This document shows, in pieces, positions 1-6,584 of a stretch of 35,694 bases of DNA. The stretch's first letter is position 1. Each line of letters starts with the position of its first letter. Location of the stretch: assembly GCF_010974945.1 (NCBI RefSeq), contig NZ_JAAIVB010000043.1, positions 1 through 35,694 on the forward strand, given 5' to 3'. Source of the stretch: Noviherbaspirillum galbum (GTDB lineage: Bacteria > Pseudomonadota > Gammaproteobacteria > Burkholderiales > Burkholderiaceae_D). The position numbers and the translations under genes are program-made. Below the pieces are notes generated by a model, which searched no databases, was not told the origin of the DNA, and worked only from the letters and a program-made list of their open reading frames with translations.

Positions 1-279
1 CACGAGGATTTCCTGTGCTCTTGATTTGCGCCACGCGAGGCCTGCCGCGACGGCGGAGACGGCGAGAGCTGCGCAGGAAGCGAAAAATGCAAGGAAAGGC
101 ACGGCCACGCCGGCCAAGGTTGCGGCGCCTGAGATTAAAAAGGCAACAGCAAGCGAGAGCTTCAAAGATCTGCGCCGCGCAGCAAGCGCTGGCAGGGCGC
201 CAGGACGCATTGCAATGACTGCTGCGTTCAGCAAGAGTGCGCAACCGAAAAGAACCTGGAAAATCTTTAGCGTGAACAT
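1..279 (-). CDS. Small hydrophobic membrane protein, C-terminus cut by window edge
   Basis: The frame runs without a stop from an ATG at 279 down to base 1, so only the first 93 residues are visible. The start is preceded by AAGGAAGG at good spacing, a convincing ribosome binding site. The protein begins MFTLKIFQVLFGCALLLNAA, a hydrophobic segment, followed by an Arg-rich loop (AARRRSLK) and a second, longer hydrophobic stretch (about residues 40-80), so it is an inner-membrane protein with at least two spans. I do not recognise a family. It lies 69 bases downstream of the MarR-type gene on the same strand and could be co-transcribed with it, in which case it would be part of that regulator's output; this is inference only. 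Confidence 0.55.
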   Translation of the reverse strand, partial: MFTLKIFQVLFGCALLLNAAVIAMRPGALPALAARRRSLKLSLAVAFLISGAATLAGVAVPFLAFFASCAALAVSAVAAGLAWRKSRAQEILV

Positions 280-348
280 AGCCCTTCCTTTCGATGAAAT
301 GAACGTTGAATTTAAGTAGGAAGCTACCGATTTGTGCAAAAAAAAGCG

Positions 349-777
349 CTACTTTCCAGCGTCTTCCAGATTTTGTTCGACCCGGTTCAGTAGCTTGATG
401 AATTGCGCGCGCTCCTCGGTGGTGAAACCATGGAACATGCGCTCGACCAAACGGTCTCCAGCTTCGCAAAACGCATCCGAGTAGCAAACCTTGCGAGCCT
501 CATCCGTCATCCGAATGGACTTTGCCCGCGCATCGCCGTCGCTTACGCTGCGGCGAACGTGACCATTGCGCTCAAGCACATCGATCACGTTCGTCAACGT
601 GGGCGAGGTAACGGCAAGACGCCTCTGGAGTTCTCGGTGTTCCAATGCGTCCTCGTGCATGAGGATCTGCAGCACGTCGAATTGCCCACCGGTAAAGCCG
701 AATGGCTTGACCGTCTCCTCGAGCGCGCGGCGAAGCGCCAGGTAGACACGTTTGAGATCGAGAGTGGGATGCGACAT
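349..777 (-). CDS. MarR-family transcriptional regulator
   Basis: A 142-residue protein of typical MarR length. The core is a winged helix-turn-helix: a helical N terminus (residues 1-30), the segment TGGQFDVLQILMHEDAL leading into the helix-turn-helix (SPTLTNVIDVLERNGHV as recognition region), then a basic wing (RRSVSDGDARAKSIRMTDEA) and a C-terminal dimerisation helix. The VxRxxxxxDxRAKxIxLT-like wing pattern is the family hallmark. MarR proteins are dimeric repressors or activators that bind palindromes near their own promoter and are often released by small phenolic or lipophilic ligands; the ligand here is unknown. The ATG at 777 has only a weak Shine-Dalgarno, and a 12-bp palindrome sits 5 bases upstream of it. 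The likely partner gene is the membrane protein 69 bases downstream. Confidence 0.85.
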   Translation of the reverse strand: MSHPTLDLKRVYLALRRALEETVKPFGFTGGQFDVLQILMHEDALEHRELQRRLAVTSPTLTNVIDVLERNGHVRRSVSDGDARAKSIRMTDEARKVCYSDAFCEAGDRLVERMFHGFTTEERAQFIKLLNRVEQNLEDAGK

Positions 778-781
778 TTCG

Positions 782-793
782 GTAGGATCCTAC
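782..793. promoter_or_regulatory. Candidate MarR operator palindrome
   Basis: GTAGGATCCTAC is a perfect 12-bp palindrome ending 5 bases before the marR-like start codon, where autoregulatory MarR operators are usually found. On the minus strand a perfect TTGACA (812-807) is followed after 14 bases by TAGGAT, which lies inside the palindrome. The spacing is short for a sigma-70 promoter, so the promoter reading is tentative. Confidence 0.4.
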
Positions 794-923
794 ATAATTT
801 TTGAGTTGTCAAGGACTACATCTCAAGACGGCGGCCGGTGGCCGACAGAACTCTGCAGGTTAGTTGGACCAACTCCGCATCCGATTTCCCAGCCGTGGCG
901 CCAGTCGAATTTACTTTGGCGTC

Positions 924-2792
924 CTACGCCACCCTTGCTTCCCGTAGTTCGCTTTCTTCTCTCGCCAGGCGTTCCCCGGTTTCCCGCGCCCGGAATGCCT
1001 GTATCCCGCCGCGAGCCCGACCCGCCGTCGCGATGGCCACCTCATGCGGCGTGTGTCCCCTGTCATTGGGAACGGTCCACTTCCGCCATGCGAGTTCCCT
1101 CATCGGCGCAGGCCATGAGGCGACGAGGCCGGCGAGCAGCGTTACCATGCCTGGGTCGCCACCAGCAGCGGCAAGGTGCATGACGGTGTTGCCATGCGCA
1201 TCCGGAGCGTGCAGGCGTTCCGCCAGGGCGAGCCAGTTCTCGTGATCCGGCGTCCCGGAAAACAGGTCATGCAACAACTCCCGAAGCAGGTCGCGATTTC
1301 CGCTTTTCACGGCGAGATGGAACACGCTCTGGTTCCTGTTCGTTCTTTCGGCATAGAGGAAGCGCAGTTCCGGCACGCTCATCTCGATGGCATCCCGCAG
1401 CATCCGGTAATGCTCGAGCCGCCCCCGCGCCACGGCATGGTGAAGCGGAGTCAGGCCATTGCAATCGCCGGTCATCATTGCCGCGAGCGTTTCCTCGCCC
1501 TCTTCGTCGTCGTCCAGCGCGTAGTCGATCAGGAGACGCACCGTCCGGGAATCGTCCTGCATGACGGCGCAATGCAACAGGGATAGCTGCTTCGAGTCCC
1601 GGGCAAGCAGCAGTTCTTCCGGCGTCACCCCATTGCCGGCAAGCGCGGCGAGCGCGGTTCCCAGCGTTCCGGTTTGCCCCAGATAAGCGGCCATGTCCAG
1701 GGCGTTGCCGTCTTCATGGATCGGGCTGCGCAGCGACGTCAGCATCGCTTCGTGCAGCGGAGGGCAATCCATGTCGAGCGGCAGGTCGCACGCAAGCTGC
1801 AGCAGGGCATTCGCGCAGGAATCCGGCCACGACGAGGCCGCCTGGTAATGCAGGGTCGGATTGAACAGCATGTCGTGGTCGCCGACCAGGTGGAAGGCGG
1901 CCTGGCTTGTCGGTCGGGAGATGCCGGGACGGTCGAACGGGCGGGTGACGTCGATTGCCGCGGCGATTTCCCGTCCCGGCGGGAAATACCTGCCGTAGGA
2001 GGTGCCCAGCATGGCTCGCAGCGACCAGTCCGCCTGGTCGAGGTCGCCGGTACCGGCGTGGGCATGGATGGTGGTGAGGTTGGGATCGAAGAAGTTGACC
2101 CCGTAGCGCTTGTCTTCTCCCGTCCGCTTGAGTCGTAACTGGACGAGCATGGTGTGGTTCACGGATTCGAGGAGATAGACCGCCTCGCCGGATGCACCGA
2201 AATCGCCGCGCTCCAGCGCGGCGAAGGCCTCCCCCAGGAAGACGGGCCAATACCGGTTGTCGATGAGCGTGACCGGGGCATTCTGCTTCAGCCGGAGATA
2301 GGCCTGCTCCAGCGCTTCCCGGGATCGCGGGTCCAGGAAGGGCCGCGGATCGCGCAAGCGTTTCTCGACCTCGCGCATGCGGACCGGCCCACCCGCGAGG
2401 CGGGCCTGCGCGAGCATCAAGGCCAGCAGGGTCGACCAGTGGCGGCAATAGACGTTGGCAAGGCCGTTGTGGCGGCCCACCATCCGGTCCGCGTAGCGAC
2501 TGGAAAAATGAAAGCGCGACTTGGCCGCCTGTTCGGGCGCGACCGGCACGCGGGCGCCTTGCTGGAGTGCGACCTGCCGCTGCAGGTAATCGACCATTCC
2601 GGAAGCCGAGCGCAGCAGGTCTTGCATGAGCGCGCGCTTGCGATCCTCCAGATGGATGGACAGGCCATCCGGACCGCCATGCCGGAAGGCCAGTGCGCAA
2701 GGGGAGAGCGGTGAGCGTGGCGAGGGCGGATTGGATTCCGGCGCCGCTCCAGAAGGCAGGGGGCCAGGAAAGGCAGGGGATGAACCGTACAT
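924..2792 (-). CDS. Ankyrin-repeat protein with EspL/ShET2-like cysteine-protease N-domain; candidate secreted effector
   Basis: A 622-residue protein in two parts. Residues 1-55 are Ser/Pro-rich and disordered, as in type III secretion signals. The next domain (about 90-330) contains C116 in LANVYCRHWSTLL, H213 in ESVNHTMLVQL and D236 in GVNFFDPNLT. The order and spacing (97 and 23 residues) are close to the Cys47/His131/Asp153 triad I recall for E. coli EspL (84 and 22), a ShET2-family protease that cleaves host RHIM-domain cell-death proteins; Shigella OspD3 is related. The second half (about 365-600) carries ankyrin units such as LSLLHCAVMQDDSRTVRLL, GLTPLHHAVARGRLEHYRML and GNTVMHLAAAGG, the same architecture as EspL. 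The ATG at 2792 lacks a strong Shine-Dalgarno; the next in-frame ATG is residue 56. It follows the M48-like gene by 100 bases on the same strand. Protease activity and secretion are inferred. Confidence 0.65.
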   Translation of the reverse strand: MYGSSPAFPGPLPSGAAPESNPPSPRSPLSPCALAFRHGGPDGLSIHLEDRKRALMQDLLRSASGMVDYLQRQVALQQGARVPVAPEQAAKSRFHFSSRYADRMVGRHNGLANVYCRHWSTLLALMLAQARLAGGPVRMREVEKRLRDPRPFLDPRSREALEQAYLRLKQNAPVTLIDNRYWPVFLGEAFAALERGDFGASGEAVYLLESVNHTMLVQLRLKRTGEDKRYGVNFFDPNLTTIHAHAGTGDLDQADWSLRAMLGTSYGRYFPPGREIAAAIDVTRPFDRPGISRPTSQAAFHLVGDHDMLFNPTLHYQAASSWPDSCANALLQLACDLPLDMDCPPLHEAMLTSLRSPIHEDGNALDMAAYLGQTGTLGTALAALAGNGVTPEELLLARDSKQLSLLHCAVMQDDSRTVRLLIDYALDDDEEGEETLAAMMTGDCNGLTPLHHAVARGRLEHYRMLRDAIEMSVPELRFLYAERTNRNQSVFHLAVKSGNRDLLRELLHDLFSGTPDHENWLALAERLHAPDAHGNTVMHLAAAGGDPGMVTLLAGLVASWPAPMRELAWRKWTVPNDRGHTPHEVAIATAGRARGGIQAFRARETGERLAREESELREARVA

Positions 2793-2892
2793 GGATCGGG
2801 CCGCAAGCAGGGAAGATGGAGCTTGGTGGCGAATCGGCCCGATCCGCTGCGAGGCCGTGAAAAACAGGTCACGGCGTCACGTCACGACGAAC

Positions 2893-4023
2893 TCAGGGCA
2901 TCAGTGGCTTCCTTGCGGCCATCTTGGTCTTGATGTCGGCCAGCGCCTTCTTCATGGCCGCCAGGCGGTATTCGGTGGCCGGATGCAGCGCGGTGTACGC
3001 GGTCTGGTTGGTGGCCGGGTACTGCGACGCCATCCGCTCCCAGAAGGGAATCACCCGGTCGACGTTGTAGCCCGCGCGCGCCAGCAGGTAAAGCGAGAGC
3101 TTGTCGGCCATCGCATCGAGTTCCTGGGGCATGGGGCGCAGGCCAGCCAGGCCTGACGTCGCCGCCGGGTCGGGCCGCAGGCGGACCAGCTTGTCGATCA
3201 GGCCGCCGGCGGTGGCGTTGATCTTCAGGCGGTTCGCATGCGCCAGCGAATTGTGGGCCATCTCCTTGGCCATCACATAGGCAAGTTCGTCGTCCGACGA
3301 CAGGGTGTTGAGCATGCCGCGGGTGATGAGCACGCGGTGCCCGTCGGAGTAGGCGGTCACGTTGTCGCTGTTGCCGAGTTCGATGCCATAGGCGCAGCCA
3401 TAGGTCGGCGGCACGGTGACGGGCAGGTTGGCGCCGTTCCGGGAAATGGTCATCTTCAGGCTCGACTTGCCTGTGATCATGGGCGACAGCAGCATGCCGG
3501 CCTGCCGCTCGGCGTTTTCGCCGGCGGGGAAGGGCTTGTCGTCGACCGCGACCAGGATGTCACCAGGGCGGATGCCGCTGCGGGCCGCGCCGCCGCCGGG
3601 CAGTACGCCGGTCACCTGCAACTGCTCGCCGAGGCCGAGCGCGCGCCTGGCGGCCTCGGCCATGTCTGTGGAGAACGAGTATCTGTTCTTCGCGGTCAGG
3701 CCGAGCAGGTTGCGGGCGTGGCTGCGGCACAGGTCGGCGTTGTTGACGATCAGGGGCGCGGAGACGCGGTAGAGGCGGTCCTGCTGGGCGGCGATGCTGC
3801 GCAGCAGGGTTTCCTCGGCGCTCGGCGGCGGTGCGACGGCGGGCGTCGCGGCGGGTGCGGGCGCCGGCGTGCCCGGCTGGTTCGCCTGGGGTGCGGATTG
3901 CTGCGTCGGGGTTTCGGTGGCGCAGGCGCCCAGCAGCAGCGTCAGGGCTAGCGTAAGCCTGCCCCATCGTTGCGCCGGCACGCGGGCGGCTGCCGTGCGT
4001 TGGTCTGGCATGTTGGAAGTCAT
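2893..4023 (-). CDS. PDZ-containing M48-like lipoprotein with degenerate zinc motif
   Basis: A 376-residue predicted lipoprotein from the ATG at 4023 (another ATG is at 4011; a TTG at 4053 overlaps the dut stop). A signal sequence ends in the lipobox LLGAC (Cys34), followed by a Pro/Ala/Gln-rich linker. A PDZ-like domain follows (about 140-205; SGIRPGDILVAVDD). The C-terminal region resembles M48 peptidases: VMAKEMAHNSLAH, then ELDAMADKLSLYLLARAGYN, matching the usual HExxH plus downstream Glu ligand and the AGY(D/N) signature. The first zinc His is Lys here (K253-E254-M-A-H257; codon AAG read directly). M48 lipoproteins work in outer-membrane quality control; this one may be inactive or use an altered site. 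The gene follows dut with almost no gap and is probably co-transcribed with it. Confidence 0.75.
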   Translation of the reverse strand: MTSNMPDQRTAAARVPAQRWGRLTLALTLLLGACATETPTQQSAPQANQPGTPAPAPAATPAVAPPPSAEETLLRSIAAQQDRLYRVSAPLIVNNADLCRSHARNLLGLTAKNRYSFSTDMAEAARRALGLGEQLQVTGVLPGGGAARSGIRPGDILVAVDDKPFPAGENAERQAGMLLSPMITGKSSLKMTISRNGANLPVTVPPTYGCAYGIELGNSDNVTAYSDGHRVLITRGMLNTLSSDDELAYVMAKEMAHNSLAHANRLKINATAGGLIDKLVRLRPDPAATSGLAGLRPMPQELDAMADKLSLYLLARAGYNVDRVIPFWERMASQYPATNQTAYTALHPATEYRLAAMKKALADIKTKMAARKPLMP

Positions 4024-4049
4024 GGTGTGTTGGATATTCCGGCGGGGCG

Positions 4050-4499
4050 TCAATGCTTGCCCGTGCTGCCGAAGCCGCCCGCGCCGCGATCGCTGTCGCC
4101 GAATTCCTCGACGACGTTGAAGCCCACTTGCATCACCGGCACGATCACCAGCTGCGCAAGGCGTTCCATCGGGTTCAGGGTGAATTCGGTCTGCCCGCGG
4201 TTCCAGGTCGAGACCATCAGCTGGCCCTGGTAGTCGGAATCGATGAGCCCGATCAGGTTGCCCAGCACGATGCCATGCTTGTGGCCCATGCCGCTGCGCG
4301 GCAGGATCATCGCGGCATAGCCAGGATCGGCGATATGGATGGCCAGGCCGGTCGGCACAAGATGGGTGTCGCCCGGCTTCAGCACCAGCGGCGCGTCGAG
4401 GCAGGCCCGCAGGTCGAGTCCTGCGCTGCCCGTCGTGGCGTAGGCGGGCAGCTGCTCCTTCATGCGCGGATCGAGGATCTTGACGTTGACGGTTTTCAT
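4050..4499 (-). CDS. dut: Deoxyuridine 5'-triphosphate nucleotidohydrolase (dUTPase)
   Basis: A 149-residue trimeric dUTPase, the usual bacterial length. It hydrolyses dUTP to dUMP and pyrophosphate, keeping uracil out of DNA and feeding thymidylate synthesis. All five family motifs are present in order: AGLDLRA (motif 1), PRSGMGHK (2), [10 protein letters not shown] with the catalytic Asp (3), RLAQLVIVP (4) and the glycine-rich C-terminal arm [10 protein letters not shown] (5). The start ATG at 4499 gives the standard [13 protein letters not shown] terminus. It is the last of the core ribF-ileS-lspA-coaBC-dut series, separated from coaBC by a 276-base spacer containing an inverted-repeat element, so it may have its own promoter. 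Confidence 0.97.
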   Translation of the reverse strand: MKTVNVKILDPRMKEQLPAYATTGSAGLDLRACLDAPLVLKPGDTHLVPTGLAIHIADPGYAAMILPRSGMGHKHGIVLGNLIGLIDSDYQGQLMVSTWNRGQTEFTLNPMERLAQLVIVPVMQVGFNVVEEFGDSDRGAGGFGSTGKH

Positions 4500-4604
4500 T
4501 GTGAGTTCAAGGATAAGGGGAGGGGCGGCGTGGTGATGGTTGGATTACAAATGGATACAGGTAGGTGTTTTGTTCGCGTCCCAGGAAATGCGCCCGTTGT
4601 TCGG

Positions 4605-4754
4605 CTCCCTCCCCTTCAAGGGGAGGGCAGGGGTGGGGATGGGGTTCCAGCGCGAGCAAAGGCCAGCTCTTGTATCGATGCTCATGTCAATGTTGTTCTT
4701 TGCTCGCTACCGAAACCCATCCCCACCCCAACCCTCCCCTTCAAGGGGAGGGAG
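4605..4754. repeat. Intergenic G/C-rich inverted-repeat element, copy 1
   Basis: A 150-bp element with long imperfect inverted arms: the left arm starts CTCCCTCCCCTTCAAGGGGA and continues through a GGGGTGGGGATGGGG tract, and the right arm is its reverse complement. Each arm also contains an internal hairpin (CCCTCCCCTT-AAGGGGAGGG type). The core (for example ATGTCAATGTTGTTCTTTGC) is the reverse complement of the core of copies 2 and 3, so this copy is in the opposite orientation. It fills most of the dut-coaBC spacer (4500-4775). It looks like a non-coding, MITE-like dispersed repeat. Confidence 0.8.
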
Positions 4755-4775
4755 AAGACGGCGGGCTTTGCCCGG

Positions 4776-5978
4776 TCAAGAGATGCGCCTCGCGATCTCG
4801 GCCACCAGCCGCTGCGCCAGCTCCTGCTTGCCCGCGCGCGGCACCTGCACCGCGCCGTGCTCGTCAAACAGCACCAGCTCGTTCTCATCCCGCCCGAAGG
4901 TCTGGTGTCCGATGTTCCCGACAAGCAGGGGGATGTTCTTGCGGCGGCGCTTTTCCTCGCCATACTGCAGCAGGTTCTCCGACTCCGCGGCGAAGCCGAC
5001 GCAGTAGGGCCGGCCGGCTTGGGTGGCGATAGCGGCGACGGCCGCGAGGATGTCCGGATTCTGCTCGAACTGGAGTTGCGGCACGTCGCCGTCGCCGGTC
5101 TTCTTGAGCTTCTGCGCGCTGGCATTGGCGACGCGCCAGTCGGCGACCGCGGCGACGGCGATGAACACATCCTGGCCGGGGACCTGCGCCATCACGGCAT
5201 CGTGCATCTGCTGCGCGGTCTGCACGGCGATGCGGCGCACGCCATGCGGCGCGTCCAGGGCGGTCGGGCCGGAGACGAGCGTGACCTCGGCGCCGGCGGC
5301 ACGGGCGGCGCGGGCGATCGCATAGCCCATCTTGCCCGAAGAAAGATTGGTGATGCCGCGCACCGGGTCGATCGGCTCGAAGGTCGGGCCGGCGGTGATC
5401 AGCACGCGGCGGCCGGCGAGCTGCTTGGGCGCGAAGGCGGCGATGATGTCTTCCAGGAGCTGTTCGGGCTCGAGCATGCGGCCCATGCCGGTTTCGCCGC
5501 AGGCCTGGTCGCCGGCGCCGGGGCCGAGCACGGCGATGCCGTCGGCCTTGATCTGCGCCAGGTTGCGCTGGGTCGCGGGGTTCTGCCACATCTCGACGTT
5601 CATGGCCGGGGCGATCAGCAGCGGCAGCGACATCGGCCGCGCCACGCAGAGCGTCGACAGCAGGTCGTCGCAGGCGCCATGCGCGAGCTTGAACATGAAA
5701 TCGGTGGAGCAGGGCGCGATGACGACGGCGTCGGCGTCGCGCGTCAGGTCGATGTGGGGCATGTTGTTGGCGATGCGGCCGTCCCACTGGTCGGTGTACA
5801 CCGGCTTGCCCGACAGGGCCTGCATGGTGACCGGCGTGATGAAGTGCGTGGCCGCCTCGCTCATGACGACCTGCACCGAGGCGCCGGCCTTGACCAGCCC
5901 GCGGGTGAGTTCCGCCACCTTGTAGCAGGCGATGCCGCCCGTCATGCCGAGTACGATCCGCTTGCCGGCGAGTTCCAT
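4776..5978 (-). CDS. coaBC: Bifunctional phosphopantothenoylcysteine decarboxylase / phosphopantothenate-cysteine ligase
   Basis: A 400-residue fusion, the usual bacterial size, catalysing two consecutive steps of coenzyme A synthesis: CTP-dependent coupling of 4'-phosphopantothenate to cysteine (CoaB, C-terminal) and FMN-dependent decarboxylation to 4'-phosphopantetheine (CoaC, N-terminal). CoaC evidence: the opening GKRIVLGMTGGIACYKVAEL, the catalytic-His segment MPHIDLTRDADAVVIAPCST, the PAMN motif (APAMNVEMW) and the substrate-flap Cys in ACGETGMGRM. CoaB evidence: ITAGPTFEPIDPVRGITNLSSGKMG, then the CTP-binding region. The ATG at 5978 follows GGGGAGCGGAC, a good Shine-Dalgarno, 22 bases after the lspA stop, so it is very likely in one transcript with lspA. 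Confidence 0.97.
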   Translation of the reverse strand: MELAGKRIVLGMTGGIACYKVAELTRGLVKAGASVQVVMSEAATHFITPVTMQALSGKPVYTDQWDGRIANNMPHIDLTRDADAVVIAPCSTDFMFKLAHGACDDLLSTLCVARPMSLPLLIAPAMNVEMWQNPATQRNLAQIKADGIAVLGPGAGDQACGETGMGRMLEPEQLLEDIIAAFAPKQLAGRRVLITAGPTFEPIDPVRGITNLSSGKMGYAIARAARAAGAEVTLVSGPTALDAPHGVRRIAVQTAQQMHDAVMAQVPGQDVFIAVAAVADWRVANASAQKLKKTGDGDVPQLQFEQNPDILAAVAAIATQAGRPYCVGFAAESENLLQYGEEKRRRKNIPLLVGNIGHQTFGRDENELVLFDEHGAVQVPRAGKQELAQRLVAEIARRIS

Positions 5979-6000
5979 GTCCGCTCCCCTGTGCTTGTGA

Positions 6001-6510
6001 TTATTTGCCGACGCGGCGCAATTCGTCGAACACGAACAAGGCCGCGCCGCAGCAGATCGCCATGTCGGCCACGTTGAACGCCGGCCAGTGCCAGCCGGCG
6101 GCGTGGAAGTCGAGGAAGTCGATCACGTAGCCGTAGAGGCTGCGGTCGATCACGTTGCCGATCGCGCCGCCGAGGATCAGCGCCAGCGCCCAGCAGAACA
6201 GCCGCTGGCCGGCATGCCGCTTGAGCAGGAAGACGATGAACAGCACCGCGACGACCGCGATGGCGGTGAAGAAGTAGCGCTGCCACCCCGATTCCGTCGC
6301 GAGGAAACTGAAGGCCGCGCCCTTGTTGTGGGCCAGCACCAGGTTGAAGAAGGAAGTGATCTGCAGCGATTCGCCGAAGGCGAACAGCTTGCTGATCGTG
6401 ATCTTGGTCACCTGGTCGAGCAGGATGATGATGGCGGCGATGCCAAGCCAGGGCGTGATGCCGGGCTTGCTCGACGACATGGAGGAGAAAGACTTTTTCT
6501 TGGTGGCCAT
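6001..6510 (-). CDS. lspA: Lipoprotein signal peptidase (signal peptidase II)
   Basis: A 169-residue inner-membrane aspartyl protease that removes signal peptides from prolipoproteins after lipid attachment to the lipobox Cys. Four hydrophobic spans are visible (around residues 19-35, 73-90, 100-118 and 140-158). The two catalytic Asp motifs are present: [18 protein letters not shown] and [10 protein letters not shown]. Early segment ILLDQVTK is also typical. The start at 6510 gives a short cytoplasmic lysine/serine-rich tail ([15 protein letters not shown]); an internal ATG at residue 11 is a possible alternative. It sits 74 bases after ileS, the classical ileS-lspA pairing. A likely substrate encoded nearby is the M48-like lipoprotein. 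Confidence 0.97.
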   Translation of the reverse strand: MATKKKSFSSMSSSKPGITPWLGIAAIIILLDQVTKITISKLFAFGESLQITSFFNLVLAHNKGAAFSFLATESGWQRYFFTAIAVVAVLFIVFLLKRHAGQRLFCWALALILGGAIGNVIDRSLYGYVIDFLDFHAAGWHWPAFNVADMAICCGAALFVFDELRRVGK

Positions 6511-6584
6511 GTTCCGGAATGATGGGAAGGAAAATTCCCGGCGCCTTGCGTGCGGCGTCGGGACCAGTCGCTCTTTCGACGCCG

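Noticed and set aside
26-319. 97-residue plus-strand frame at the left edge
   Set aside because: It overlaps the minus-strand membrane protein, which has a good ribosome site and hydrophobic pattern; the plus frame has neither.
2793-2892. Possible hrpII (TTCG-N16-TTCG) box before the EspL-like gene
   Set aside because: TTCG occurrences are present but none has the 16-base spacing.
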